Assembly: GCA_045601285.1 (NCBI GenBank)
Contig: JAZRZJ010000040.1
Coordinates: forward strand, 1 to 63,080
Origin: F23-B02 sp045601285
Lineage (GTDB): Bacteria; Bacillota; Clostridia; Oscillospirales; Oscillospiraceae
Direction: 5' to 3'
Length of the DNA stretch: 63,080 bases
The notes under the pieces were generated by a model. It worked only from the letters and a program-made list of their open reading frames with translations, searched no databases and was not told the origin of the DNA. Shown piece after piece: positions 49,932 through 59,208 of this stretch (positions within the stretch are counted from its first letter, which is position 1; each line of letters starts with the position of its first letter). The position numbers and the translations under genes were made by a program.

Positions 49932-51713
49932 ATGACACAGATGCGTACTCATAACTGCGGAGCACTCCGCATTGAAAACGTCGGCGAAAAGGTCAAAATC
50001 GTCGGCTGGATGGAAAACTTCCGCGAGGTCGGCAATAACTTCGGCTTCGTTGTCGTCCGCGATTTTTACGGCACCACTCAGGTTGTCGTTGAAAACGAGG
50101 AAATGATGAAGACCTTCAAGGCAATAAACAAGGAAAGCACGATTTCCGTTGAAGGCACTGTCCGCGAGCGTGACAGCAAAAACGCAAAGCAGGCAACGGG
50201 CGATGTTGAAATCGTTCCCGAAAAGGTTGAAATTCTTGGCCGCTGCCGCTATAACGAGCTGCCCTTTGAGATTAACCGCAGCCTTGACGCAGACGAAACC
50301 GCAAGACTGAAGCACCGCTATCTTGACCTGCGCAATCCCGAGGTCAAGAAGAACATCATTCTCCGCTGCAATGTCGTTGCCGCGATCCGCAGCGCAATGA
50401 TGGCTCATGATTTCCTTGAAATCACCACGCCTATCCTCACCGCGTCTTCTCCCGAGGGCGCCCGTGACTATCTTGTCCCCGCAAGAAAGCACCCCGGTCA
50501 GTTTTATGCTCTGCCCCAGGCACCCCAGCAGTTCAAGCAGCTGCTCATGACCTCGGGCTTTGACCGCTATTTCCAGATCGCACCCTGCTTCCGTGATGAA
50601 GATGCCCGCGGCGACCGCAGCCCCGGCGAGTTCTACCAGCTGGATATGGAAATGGCATTTGCCACCCAGGAGGACGTTTTTGAGGTAATCGAGGACGTTC
50701 TGCCTCCCATTTTCGCAAAGTACGGTACTTATAATATTGCCTCCGCCGCACCCTTCAAGCGCATTGCCTTCAATGAAGCCATGGAAAAGTACGGCTCTGA
50801 CAAGCCCGACCTGCGTATTGACCTCACCGTTGAGGATATCACCGAGCTGTGCATGGGTACCGATTTCCCGCCCTTTGCGGAGGGCAACACCGTCAAGGCA
50901 ATCGTTGTTTCCGATTGCGACATGACCAGAAAGAATATCGACAAGCTCTGCTCCGCTGTTGAGGTGCAGGCAGGCGTTAAGCCCTACTGGTTCAAGCTGG
51001 ACGAGAACGGGGAAATAGTAGGCGGCATTGCAAAGTTCCTGCAGGACAGAAAAGAAGCCGTCATCGAAAAGCTGGGACTCAAGCCCAATTGTCTTGTGGG
51101 CGTCACCGCAGGTAAGAAGCTTGCTGCACAGAAGACCGCAGGTGTCATGCTCAAGCAGCTTGGCGCAGCAGTTCCCGGTCACATGGATAGGGAACGCTAT
51201 GAGTTCTGCTGGATCGTTGACTTCCCCATGTACGAGATAGGCGAGGAGTCCGGCGAGCTGGAATTTTGCCACAACCCCTTCTCCATGCCCAACGGCGGTC
51301 TTGAAGTTCTCAAAAAGGCCGAAAATGGCGAGGTTGACCCCCTGGAGATCACCGCATTCCAGTATGACCTGGTCTGCAACGGCATCGAGCTGTCCAGCGG
51401 TGCTGTGCGTAACCATGACCCCGAAATCATGATAAAGGCGTTTGAGATGGTTCGTCTGGGCGAGGAGGACGTCAAGGCAAAGTTCCCCGCGATGTACAAC
51501 GCCTTCTGCTACGGCGCACCTCCCCATGCAGGCATCGCACCGGGTATCGACCGCATGGTAATGCTGCTTTCCGGCGCTCAGACGATACGCGAGGTTATCC
51601 CCTTCCCCATGAACAAGAATGCCCAGGATATCATGATGGGAGCTCCCGGCTATGTCGAGCAGAAGCAGCTTGACGAGCTGCACATCGCCGTAACCTGCGA
51701 CAAGGAAGAATAA
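49932..51713 (+). CDS. aspS: Aspartate--tRNA ligase
   Basis: A 593-residue bacterial-type class IIb synthetase. An N-terminal OB anticodon domain (1-110) precedes motif 2 FRDEDARGDRSPGEFYQLD. A GAD insertion occupies about 285-420, and motif 3 is GIAPGIDRMVMLL. The length and GAD domain fit the bacterial enzyme. Whether it also charges tRNA-Asn depends on gatCAB elsewhere. Confidence 0.96.
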   Translation: MTQMRTHNCGALRIENVGEKVKIVGWMENFREVGNNFGFVVVRDFYGTTQVVVENEEMMKTFKAINKESTISVEGTVRERDSKNAKQATGDVEIVPEKVEILGRCRYNELPFEINRSLDADETARLKHRYLDLRNPEVKKNIILRCNVVAAIRSAMMAHDFLEITTPILTASSPEGARDYLVPARKHPGQFYALPQAPQQFKQLLMTSGFDRYFQIAPCFRDEDARGDRSPGEFYQLDMEMAFATQEDVFEVIEDVLPPIFAKYGTYNIASAAPFKRIAFNEAMEKYGSDKPDLRIDLTVEDITELCMGTDFPPFAEGNTVKAIVVSDCDMTRKNIDKLCSAVEVQAGVKPYWFKLDENGEIVGGIAKFLQDRKEAVIEKLGLKPNCLVGVTAGKKLAAQKTAGVMLKQLGAAVPGHMDRERYEFCWIVDFPMYEIGEESGELEFCHNPFSMPNGGLEVLKKAENGEVDPLEITAFQYDLVCNGIELSSGAVRNHDPEIMIKAFEMVRLGEEDVKAKFPAMYNAFCYGAPPHAGIAPGIDRMVMLLSGAQTIREVIPFPMNKNAQDIMMGAPGYVEQKQLDELHIAVTCDKEE

Positions 51714-51719
51714 TTGACT

Positions 51720-51745
51720 GTAGGGAACGGTCTTGACCGTTCCGC
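51720..51745 (+). repeat. GTAG-headed REP palindrome after aspS
   Basis: GTAGGGAACGGTCTTGACCG hairpin, 7 bases past the aspS stop. Same family as the REP pairs at 34.45 and 53.65 kb. Confidence 0.8.
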
Positions 51746-51758
51746 ATATACAAACAAC

Positions 51759-51786
51759 ATAGGGACTGCGCTCAAGCAGTCCCTAT
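51759..51786 (+). terminator. Terminator after hisS-aspS
   Basis: A perfect 11-bp stem ATAGGGACTGC / GCAGTCCCTAT with a 6-base loop, followed by a weak T-tract (TTTCCC). Confidence 0.65.
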
Positions 51787-51832
51787 TTCCCAAAATGCCA
51801 CTGTCATCAGAGGAGCGGGCTGTATAACACAC

Positions 51833-51883
51833 CATGGCCCCCTTGTCTAAAGGGGGCTGTCAGCGAAGCTGACTGGGGGATTC
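51833..51883 (+). repeat. 51-bp interspersed repeat, copy 2
   Basis: Same sequence and orientation as the copy at 34346, placed about 50 bases before the YifB-type gene. Confidence 0.9.
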
Positions 51884-51935
51884 CGCCCTAATGTAATTTT
51901 GCAGTCCCAATTCCAAAGACAACATGGAGGTCAGT

Positions 51936-53456
51936 ATGTTATCAACAATTCGTTCTCTGGGCGTAAAGGGCATAGGCGGCTATGAGGTCACCGTTGAGTG
52001 CTACGTCACCAACGGTCTGCCGGGCTTTGATGTTGTGGGGCTTCCCGATGCCGCCGTCAAGGAATCGCGGGAGCGCGTGCGCGCCGCGGTGAAGTCCAAC
52101 GGCTTCAAGTTTCCCACCTCAAGAGTGACCGTAAACCTTGCACCCGCCGACACAAAAAAGGCGGGCACCGTGTATGACCTGCCCATACTTCTGGGTCTTC
52201 TTGCCGCCAGCGGCGCAATAAAACAGCCCAGCGCCCACTGCGGCTTTATCGGCGAGCTTTCTCTAAACGGCGAGGTTCGCGCCGTAAACGGCGCTCTGCC
52301 CATGGCAATTGCCGCGGCAAAGGCGGGAATTGACGCGCTCTTTGTGCCTGCGGACAACGCGGAGGAGGCTGCCTTTGCCGAGAATATAGAGATTTATCCC
52401 GTTGCCAATGTTTCCGAGCTTATCGCCCATATCCGCGGCGAAGCGGAGATAAAGCCTGTCGTATCCGGAGAAATATCTGAAGACGCAAGAGCATATCCGG
52501 ATTTTGCCGACGTAAAGGGACAGGAGAACGTAAAACGCGCCATGGAGATTGCCGCCGCCGGCGGACACAATATCCTCATGGTTGGTCCTCCGGGAAGCGG
52601 CAAAAGCATGATGAGCAAGCGCCTTGCGGGAATACTCCCCGATATGAGCAGGGAGGAAATGCTTGAATGTACGGAGGTTTATTCCGTGGCGGGCTTAACC
52701 GGCAGGAATAATCCCGTAATTTCCACCCGACCCTTCCGCGCTCCCCACCATACCGTGTCCCCGGCAGCGATGTCCGGCGGCGGCACAACACCTCACCCGG
52801 GGGAAATAAGCCTTTCCCACAACGGCGTTCTGTTTCTGGACGAGCTTCCGGAGTTCCGCAAGGACGTGCTTGAGGTGCTCCGCCAGCCCCTTGAGGACGG
52901 CGAGGTAACCGTTTCAAGAGTTGCGGGAAGCGTTACCTATCCCAGTAATTTCATGCTGGTGTGCGCCATGAACCCCTGCAAGTGCGGCTGGTACGGACAC
53001 CCCTCGGGACGCTGCCGCTGTACTCCCAACGAGGTGCGGAGCTACCACAGCAGAATTTCGGGACCTCTGCTGGACAGAATTGATATAATCGTGGAGGCAC
53101 CTGCCCTTGAATACGAGGAGCTTAAAAACCGCGCCCCTGCGGAAAGCTCTCCCGAAATTAAAAAACGTGTAAACAAAGCCCGCGATGCCCAGCAGAAGCG
53201 CTTTGCGGAAAGTGAAATTTCCAAGAACGCGGATATGGACACCAAGGCGCTTAATAAATATTGTATGCTGACTCCCGAGTGCGAGGAGCTCATGCGTCAG
53301 GCTTTTGATAAAATGGGACTCACCGCCAGAAGCTATGACCGCATTCTCCGCGTTGCCCGCACCATTGCGGACATGGAAGGGGAGGAGAGCATCAGCCCCA
53401 TACACATTGCGGAGGCAATACAGTACAGAACCTACGATTTCCGTGAGGAAGGATGA
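51936..53456 (+). CDS. YifB/ComM-type Mg-chelatase-like AAA+ ATPase
   Basis: A 506-residue ATPase. In naturally competent bacteria ComM acts as a branch-migration helicase. The N-terminal Lon-like S16 domain (GLPGFDVVGLPDAAVKESRE) precedes the AAA+ core: Walker A GPPGSGKS at 217-224 and Walker B VLFLDELPE. The zinc-like motif CAMNPCKCGWYG...CRC follows. GGAGGTCAGT before this ATG decides the start over one four codons upstream. It stands between two repeat regions. Confidence 0.93.
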   Translation: MLSTIRSLGVKGIGGYEVTVECYVTNGLPGFDVVGLPDAAVKESRERVRAAVKSNGFKFPTSRVTVNLAPADTKKAGTVYDLPILLGLLAASGAIKQPSAHCGFIGELSLNGEVRAVNGALPMAIAAAKAGIDALFVPADNAEEAAFAENIEIYPVANVSELIAHIRGEAEIKPVVSGEISEDARAYPDFADVKGQENVKRAMEIAAAGGHNILMVGPPGSGKSMMSKRLAGILPDMSREEMLECTEVYSVAGLTGRNNPVISTRPFRAPHHTVSPAAMSGGGTTPHPGEISLSHNGVLFLDELPEFRKDVLEVLRQPLEDGEVTVSRVAGSVTYPSNFMLVCAMNPCKCGWYGHPSGRCRCTPNEVRSYHSRISGPLLDRIDIIVEAPALEYEELKNRAPAESSPEIKKRVNKARDAQQKRFAESEISKNADMDTKALNKYCMLTPECEELMRQAFDKMGLTARSYDRILRVARTIADMEGEESISPIHIAEAIQYRTYDFREEG

Positions 53457-53473
53457 ATAGGGATTAAAAAGCC

Positions 53474-53729
53474 TGTCATTCTGAGCGAAGAGAAGAATCC
53501 CCAAAATCAAATCCTTCGCCGGAGATTCTTCGTCGCTGCGCTCCTCAGAATGACAGTTCTTTTGCTGCGGAGCACATTTACCCTGTCGTTGTGAGCCGCT
53601 TGAGGTGCAATACGTTCGGAACGGTCAAGACCGTTCCCTACATTAAAAACTATTCTACACACTTGCTGTAGGGAACAGGCTTGCCTGTTCCGCCCACTCT
53701 GTTGTCATTCTGAGCGAAGCGAAGAATCC
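53474..53729. repeat. Repeat-packed 327-base intergenic gap
   Basis: No gene seen between the YifB-type ATPase and thiI. A forward and a reverse TGTCATTCTGAG-type unit (53474-53500, 53522-53555) form an inverted pair that could act as a terminator. A BIME-like pair of REPs follows (reverse 53617-53641, forward 53668-53694), and another forward TGTCATTCTGAG unit lies at 53703-53729, ending 55 bases before thiI. Confidence 0.85.
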
Positions 53730-53783
53730 TACCACATTCACATAATCATAATGTTCAATAATTATGTAAACCGAGGAACGCAT

Positions 53784-54962
53784 ATGAACGATATTATCCT
53801 TCTCAAATTAGGCGAAATTGTCCTCAAGGGACTGAACCGCCGCAGCTTTGAAGCAAAGCTGATGAACAACATAAAATTCCGCCTGCAGAGGATAGGCGAG
53901 TTCAAAACCTATCTCATGCAGTCCACAGTCTATATCGAACCCGCAAATGAATTTTCCGACATGGATGCCGCCTTTGAGGCCATGACCAAGGTTTTCGGCA
54001 TCGCCAGCGTCAACCGCGCCGCAGGCTGTGAAAAGGACGCCGACGCCATTGCGAAGCTTGCAATTGAGTATCTCCGTGAGGATATGCTCAGCGCAAAGAG
54101 CTTCAAGGTGGAGGCAAAGCGCAGCGATAAGCGCTTCCCCATGACAAGCATTCAGCTTTCCCAGCACGTAGGCGGTGAGCTTGCGGAGGCATATCCCGAG
54201 TGCGAGGTCGATGTTCACAATCCGGAGCTCACCGTTCATGTGGAGATCCGCGATTTAGCCGCCTATGTCCACGCCGCACCCACTCAGGGTGCAGGCGGTA
54301 TGCCCGTGGGAAGTAACGGCATCGGCGTTACGCTGCTTTCGGGCGGCATTGACAGCCCCGTTTCCACCTATATGATTGCAAAGCGCGGTGTAAGATTAAT
54401 CCCCGTCCACTTCTTTTCCTTCCCGTATACCTCTGAGCAGGCAAAGCAGAAGGTCGTGGAGCTTGCGGAGCTTCTTACTGCCTACTGCGGCAGAATGACC
54501 ATTGAAGTCGTACCCTTCACACATATTCAGGAGGAGATACGCGACAAGTGTCCCGAGGAGTATTTCACCCTCATCATGCGCAGGTTTATGATGCGCATTG
54601 CCCAGCGCATTGCCGAGGCAAACGGCGCAAAGGCAATTGTAACGGGCGAAAATCTCGGACAGGTTGCAAGTCAGACAATGGAGGCCATGGCCTCCACCCA
54701 GGCGGTCACCGACCTGCCCGTACTCCAACCCCTCATCGGCATGGATAAGGAGGAAATTGTCCGCATAGCAAGAAAAATCGGCACCTTTGAAACATCTATT
54801 CTGCCCTATGAGGACTGTTGTACTGTGTTTACCCCCAAGCACCCCAAAACCAAGCCCAAGCTCAAGGAGGTTGCGGAGGTCGAGTCCGCCCTTGACGTTG
54901 ACGCGCTTGTGGACGAGGCATACAGCGGCATAGAAAGGATAAAGGTGGGCTATGACGAATAA
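53784..54962 (+). CDS. thiI: tRNA 4-thiouridine(8) synthase ThiI
   Basis: Adenylates U8 of tRNA for sulfur insertion and may feed thiazole synthesis. The 392-residue protein has an NFLD/THUMP region (1-170), PP-loop SGGIDSPVS at 186-194 and CCTVF(T)PKHPKTKP near the C-terminus. The rhodanese domain of the E. coli enzyme is absent, as in other Firmicutes, so sulfur must come from a dedicated cysteine desulfurase. CCGAGGAACG sets the ATG. cinA starts inside its last codons. Confidence 0.94.
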   Translation: MNDIILLKLGEIVLKGLNRRSFEAKLMNNIKFRLQRIGEFKTYLMQSTVYIEPANEFSDMDAAFEAMTKVFGIASVNRAAGCEKDADAIAKLAIEYLREDMLSAKSFKVEAKRSDKRFPMTSIQLSQHVGGELAEAYPECEVDVHNPELTVHVEIRDLAAYVHAAPTQGAGGMPVGSNGIGVTLLSGGIDSPVSTYMIAKRGVRLIPVHFFSFPYTSEQAKQKVVELAELLTAYCGRMTIEVVPFTHIQEEIRDKCPEEYFTLIMRRFMMRIAQRIAEANGAKAIVTGENLGQVASQTMEAMASTQAVTDLPVLQPLIGMDKEEIVRIARKIGTFETSILPYEDCCTVFTPKHPKTKPKLKEVAEVESALDVDALVDEAYSGIERIKVGYDE

Positions 54963-56223
54963 GGTATATAACGCGGAAATTCTTTCTGTAGGCACCGAGC
55001 TTCTTCTCGGCCATACTACAAACACCGATGCCCGCGACATTTCCCTCATGCTGAGTGAAATCGGCATAAACGTAAAGTACCACACCGTCGTGGGCGATAA
55101 CCCCCAACGCCTGCGTGACTGCATAGATATTGCGAAAGCCCGTGCGGATATAATCATTTCAACCGGCGGACTCGGTCCCACCTGTGATGATCTCACCAAG
55201 ATGGTGCTTGCGGAAAAGTTCGGCCTTGAGCTTAAGATGAACGAGGACGAAAAAGCCTGCCTATATGATTATCTCACCAATAAGGGCTACTCAAAGGAAA
55301 TGACGGAAAACAATCTCCAGCAGGCCATGCTGCCCGTTGGCTGCACCGTTTTCCATAACGACTGGGGTACCGCCCCGGGCTGTGCCTTTGAGGCGGAGGA
55401 CAAGATCGTCATCATGATTCCGGGTCCTCCCAAGGAGTGCAACTCAATGTTCCGTGCCTGCGCCATGCCCTATCTTCGCTCACTTTCCGACGAGAAAATC
55501 GTTTCCCACTCCGTAAGGATTTTCGGTATGTCGGAAAGCGCCCTTGACCAGAAATTCCGGGACGAAATGAATGCCATGACAAATCCCACCATGGCGCCCT
55601 ACGCCAAGGAAAGCGACTGCCTCCTGCAGATTACCGCAAAGGCAAAAAGCGTTGAGGAAGCGGAGGAAATGATTAAGCCCGTCATCGAGCACGTCTGCAA
55701 TGAGCTGGGCGACATTGTGTTCGGCGTTGATGTTGAGTGTGTTGAACAGCGCGTGTTCCAGCTTCTTGCGGAAAAGCGCATGACCTTCTCCGCAGCGGAA
55801 AGCTGCACCGGCGGCGAGCTTGCAAAGCGCTTCACGGATATCCCCGGAGCCAGCGAGTTTTTCATGGGCGGCGTAACCACATATACAAACGATGCAAAGG
55901 CAAAGCTTCTGGGCATCGACCCTGCACTCATTGAGGAAAAGGGCGCCGTAAGCTATGATGTCGCAAAGGAAATGGCGGAGCGGGTGAGAGAAAAGCTCGG
56001 CACCGATATGGGCGTGGGCGTAACGGGACTTGCAGGTCCCGACGGCGACGGCGTTAACGAGGTGGGAACCGTGTTTGTGTCCCTTGCAACTGCGGACGGC
56101 ACCTTCGTGCGTGAGCTTCACCTAGGCTCAAGAAGAACCCGCAGCTATATCCGCTGCTGCTCCGGCAATTATATTTTCGACATGATGCGCCGATATATGA
56201 CGGGGCTTAAGGTTGCCGATTGA
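54952..56223 (+). CDS. cinA: CinA-family nicotinamide-nucleotide amidohydrolase
   Basis: A 423-residue two-domain protein. The N-terminal molybdopterin-binding-like domain (EILSVGTELLLGHTTNTDAR, STGGLGPTCDDLT) is linked to ADP-ribose/NAD pyrophosphatase activity. The C-terminal CinA domain (SAAESCTGGELAKRFTDIPG, GVTGLAGPDGDG) deamidates NMN. The start overlaps thiI by 11 bases and is preceded by AAAGGTGGG. Competence links are species-dependent. Confidence 0.94.
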   Translation: MTNKVYNAEILSVGTELLLGHTTNTDARDISLMLSEIGINVKYHTVVGDNPQRLRDCIDIAKARADIIISTGGLGPTCDDLTKMVLAEKFGLELKMNEDEKACLYDYLTNKGYSKEMTENNLQQAMLPVGCTVFHNDWGTAPGCAFEAEDKIVIMIPGPPKECNSMFRACAMPYLRSLSDEKIVSHSVRIFGMSESALDQKFRDEMNAMTNPTMAPYAKESDCLLQITAKAKSVEEAEEMIKPVIEHVCNELGDIVFGVDVECVEQRVFQLLAEKRMTFSAAESCTGGELAKRFTDIPGASEFFMGGVTTYTNDAKAKLLGIDPALIEEKGAVSYDVAKEMAERVREKLGTDMGVGVTGLAGPDGDGVNEVGTVFVSLATADGTFVRELHLGSRRTRSYIRCCSGNYIFDMMRRYMTGLKVAD

Positions 56224-56325
56224 CAATAGTTTTTTAATGCGTCAGCATTACAGCGTTTCCTGTTGCAATCAGCGCGGAAACGGTGTTTAATATATGCGGA
56301 AAAAAATATTAAAAGGAGAATTATT

Positions 56326-57021
56326 ATGAAAAAACTGATTGCACTGCTTCTTGCGGTAATGATGGTGTTCGCTCTCTGCGCCTGCGGCGATAAGGACGAT
56401 TCCGGAAAGCCTTCAGAAGACGAAAAAGAGGACGTAAATTCCGAAGAAAACATCGACAAAGAGGAAGAAGAGGAAGAGGACGCGGAATTTGAACTCGGCA
56501 CCATAAAGGGCAGAACCTATGAAAACAAAAGCATGGGCATCGGCGTAAAGCTGGACGCCGGCTGGCAGCTTCTTTCCGAAGATGAAATGTACGAAATGAT
56601 GGGTATTGTCGCAGATATGTATGAAGATGACGAACTCCATGACCTTATTCTGAACTCCGGCACCTTCTACGATATGATTGCTGTAACAGCAGGCGTGGAA
56701 AATATGAATATTACTGTTGAGAAGCAGACGCCTGCGGTTGCCGCCAAGTACAGCACCGAGGATTACGCCGAGGCAGGAAAGACCGGCCTTGAGAACGCTT
56801 TTGCCTCTGCGGGCTACAACCTCATCTCCTGCGAAATAATATCTGTTGACTTCGCCGGCGAAGAGCGCACTGCTATTATGTCTCACCTCGAGGGCAACGG
56901 TGTTGAGATGTATCAGATGGCCATTGTTTTCAAGTGCGGCAACTATTTTGCAAACGTTACAATCTGCGCCGCCGATGAAGCAGGTCTGTATGAAATCATG
57001 GATATGTTCTACGCTCTGTAA
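56326..57021 (+). CDS. Hypothetical lipoprotein with acidic linker
   Basis: A 231-residue lipoprotein: leader MKKLIALLLAVMMVFALCAC, lipobox LCAC with Cys20. Residues 22-55 are Asp/Glu-rich and disordered-looking. A globular domain follows (GTIKGRTYENKSMGIGVKLD, later MYQMAIVFKCGNYFANVTIC) that resembles small PsbP/DUF-type surface domains of Clostridia. No function can be assigned. AAAAGGAGAATTATT sets the start. A terminator follows. Confidence 0.75.
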   Translation: MKKLIALLLAVMMVFALCACGDKDDSGKPSEDEKEDVNSEENIDKEEEEEEDAEFELGTIKGRTYENKSMGIGVKLDAGWQLLSEDEMYEMMGIVADMYEDDELHDLILNSGTFYDMIAVTAGVENMNITVEKQTPAVAAKYSTEDYAEAGKTGLENAFASAGYNLISCEIISVDFAGEERTAIMSHLEGNGVEMYQMAIVFKCGNYFANVTICAADEAGLYEIMDMFYAL

Positions 57022-57029
57022 GTGAAACC

Positions 57030-57069
57030 GGCAGGAAAAAACCACCCCCCAGGGGGGGTTTTTGCTGCC
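57030..57069 (+). terminator. Nested hairpin terminator
   Basis: An inner stem of AAAAACC and C-run against G-run and GGTTTTT lies inside an outer GGCAG / CTGCC stem, directly after the lipoprotein gene. Confidence 0.8.
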
Positions 57070-57265
57070 TGTTTATGTGTTCACGGGCGTCAAAGGAATC
57101 TGCCATGATGGAGAGTTCACCGCCGGTCAGAGAGCAGATAAAACCCGGATACAGCGCAAAGTGCAGTAAGTTTTGACAAATTGCATAATGTATAGGTTTT
57201 CTTGTTTACGACAGAAAAATAATGTGCTAAAATAGTGAAAAACATTGAAAACGGGAGAAAACACC

Positions 57266-57655
57266 ATGCCTGAAATGGAAATTTCAAAAGTCAGAAGAGC
57301 AGCATACTCGGTGGCACGAACCACGGGAAACGTGCTTGAAATGCTGGAGGTGGCGACGGGTAAGCTTGACCCGCTGACAAAGCTTCCGCTTGTGGGCGAT
57401 ACCATAAGCGATATTCAGGACGCCATCTGTATGATAAATGATTACTATAAGGGCGAGTATAAGAATGTTCCGACTAAGGTCATAATCGGCTGCGGAATAA
57501 TCCTGCTGTACACGGCGCTGCCATTTGACATCATTCCCGACAACATTCCCATTATCGGCTTTATTGATGACGCATTTGTGATTAAGCTTGTTATGAGCAC
57601 CTGCGTAAGCAAGGAGCTTGATACATACCGTCTCTGGAAGCAGCAGCAGCTCTGA
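57266..57655 (+). CDS. YkvA-type DUF1232 membrane protein
   Basis: A 129-residue protein. The conserved DUF1232 segment is PTKVIIGCGIILLYTALPFD and IIPDNIPIIGFIDDAFVI, which form two short membrane-associated helices around the (D/P)FDIIPD motif. The amphipathic N-terminal 60 residues are soluble. Family function is unknown. GGGAGAAAACACC sets the ATG. The stop overlaps the next start (TGATG). Confidence 0.85.
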   Translation: MPEMEISKVRRAAYSVARTTGNVLEMLEVATGKLDPLTKLPLVGDTISDIQDAICMINDYYKGEYKNVPTKVIIGCGIILLYTALPFDIIPDNIPIIGFIDDAFVIKLVMSTCVSKELDTYRLWKQQQL

Positions 57656-58161
57656 TGAAAAGAAATGTTAGCAGCGCCGCAACCGGCGCATTGTTCGGAT
57701 TGTTTATCGCGGTGATTTACGCTGCAGCGCAGCTTGTAAACGGCACCGCTGAAATAAAGCAGACCGTACTTACGGCGCTTGCAACTGGTGCCGCAGCGGG
57801 ACTGCTTTTCGGACTTTACATCAGAAGCTTCGCAAAGCGTCAGGCGGAGCAGTTCAAATCGGTAAAGGCCCGACTTGAGAGCAGGTGCGAGGTGTACCTT
57901 GATGCCGCCGCAAATCATTTGTATAATGACGAATACGTTGGCGGCTGGCTGTACCTTACGGATAAGGGACTGTACTTTGCCTCAAACCCCATGAACATAT
58001 TGAGCCACAGCGCCGAAATACCCGCTGAGGCTGTTGTGGAAGTGCGGCTTTTGAAGCAGATGGGCTTTAACAGCGGAATTGTTGTTGAAACTCCAAAGGG
58101 AAGCGAAAGCTTTTCACTCAGCAAGCCTAAAATGTGGATAGAAAAAATAAAGGAAGCCTGA
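57655..58161 (+). CDS. Membrane protein with GRAM-like domain
   Basis: A 168-residue protein. Two helices (about 8-30 and 40-58) are followed by a soluble domain with NDEYVGGWLYLTDKGLYFAS and later MGFNSGIVVETPKGSESFSL, the strand order of a bacterial GRAM/PH-like domain that binds lipids or membranes in relatives. Translationally coupled to the YkvA gene, so the two may act together at the membrane. The assignment is from pattern only. Confidence 0.65.
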   Translation: MKRNVSSAATGALFGLFIAVIYAAAQLVNGTAEIKQTVLTALATGAAAGLLFGLYIRSFAKRQAEQFKSVKARLESRCEVYLDAAANHLYNDEYVGGWLYLTDKGLYFASNPMNILSHSAEIPAEAVVEVRLLKQMGFNSGIVVETPKGSESFSLSKPKMWIEKIKEA

Positions 58162-58167
58162 GTGCGC

Positions 58168-58257
58168 TCTCACATAGGGGAAAATTGGCTTTGAACATAT
58201 CTTTTCCGCCTAAACGTCATAAAAACTTGGAATGCGTCAGCATTCCAAGTTTTATTA
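58168..58257. repeat. Half copy of the 29.7-kb element, ending in a terminator
   Basis: It shares GCGCTC, CACATAGGG, TTTGAAC, ATCTTTTCCGCC and CATAAAAA with the left arm at 29716. Its 3' end is the hairpin ACTTGGAATGC-GTCA-GCATTCCAAGT with T-run (58220-58256), serving both convergent genes. Confidence 0.75.
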
Positions 58258-58258
58258 T

Positions 58259-59056
58259 TTATCTGATTTTCAGCTTTTTGTTCTGGGTTTTCAGCAGGTG
58301 GCGCTCAAGCTTTTTACGCTCCATTCCCCAGTAGAAGCTGCGGACTGGAGGGCAGTGAGCCATGAGGAGCTTTGCGAAGACGAAGAGACCGCAGGGAAAT
58401 ACGCTCTCCCTGCCCTTTTCAAGAGCCTTGACCATCTTTTTTGCGACGACCTGAGGCTTCTGAACGGGGAAGGGCTTGTCAACCTTTTTGCCGTCAGCGG
58501 CAACCTTAAAGAAGTTGGTTGCGGTGGAAACGGGGTAGAGGCAGGTCATAGTGAGGTTCTTGGGCATCTCAATGCGGATACCCTGCTGAAAGCCCTCAAG
58601 ACCGAACTTGGTTGCGCCGTAGAGTGCATAGCCGGGCATTGCCATCTGCCCCATGGCGGAAATAGTCATCGCAAGGTGCCCCTCTCTGCCACTGAGGTGT
58701 TCAACATATTTTGCGTATGTATAGATGGGGGACAGGGTGTTGGTACTAAAAATCTTTTCTATTCTGTCCCAATCCACGTAGTCATAAGCCTCGTAGTAAG
58801 GGAAGCCGGCGTTAGCGAAGAAAAGGTCGATTTTTCCGAAAAGCTCATCTGCCTTGGCAAAAATGGAATCCACACCCTCTTTGCTGCTGACGTCGGCTGC
58901 GAAGGGAATGACGTTTGACGCATAGCCCTCGAGCTTTTCGGGCTTGCGAGCAACGGCAAGAATTTTGTTGCCCTTGCCTTTGGCAAGCAGCTTCAGCGTT
59001 TCAAAGCCGATACCGCTGGATGCGCCGGTGATAACAATTGTTTTGTTGTCAATCAT
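58259..59056 (-). CDS. Short-chain dehydrogenase/reductase
   Basis: A 265-residue SDR with TGASSGIGFETLKLLA at the cofactor site and FANAG after strand 4. The catalytic Ser lies in TISAMGQ and the YGATK pair near 150. The C-terminal extension (FPCGLFVFAKLLMAHCPPVR) is hydrophobic then basic, suggesting peripheral membrane contact as in several lipid-acting SDRs. Substrate unknown. Only about 30% alike by eye to the SDR at 24.6 kb. Confidence 0.87.
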   Translation of the reverse strand: MIDNKTIVITGASSGIGFETLKLLAKGKGNKILAVARKPEKLEGYASNVIPFAADVSSKEGVDSIFAKADELFGKIDLFFANAGFPYYEAYDYVDWDRIEKIFSTNTLSPIYTYAKYVEHLSGREGHLAMTISAMGQMAMPGYALYGATKFGLEGFQQGIRIEMPKNLTMTCLYPVSTATNFFKVAADGKKVDKPFPVQKPQVVAKKMVKALEKGRESVFPCGLFVFAKLLMAHCPPVRSFYWGMERKKLERHLLKTQNKKLKIR

Positions 59057-59208
59057 GCTGAATACCTTTCTTCCGTGAATACTCTTGTTGCCCTTTTGCT
59101 CTGGTTAATGAACAATCTGATTGGCAATTGATTATAAAATAAAGAGCTATCTCAGCCAAAACTTTTAAGAAAATGCCTCGCGCGACTCTGCGGAAGCTTT
59201 ACCGCGGC

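Noticed and set aside
49914..51683. A 589-codon minus-strand open frame opposite aspS
   Set aside because: Antisense shadow of a complete aspartyl-tRNA synthetase; low-complexity composition and no domain.
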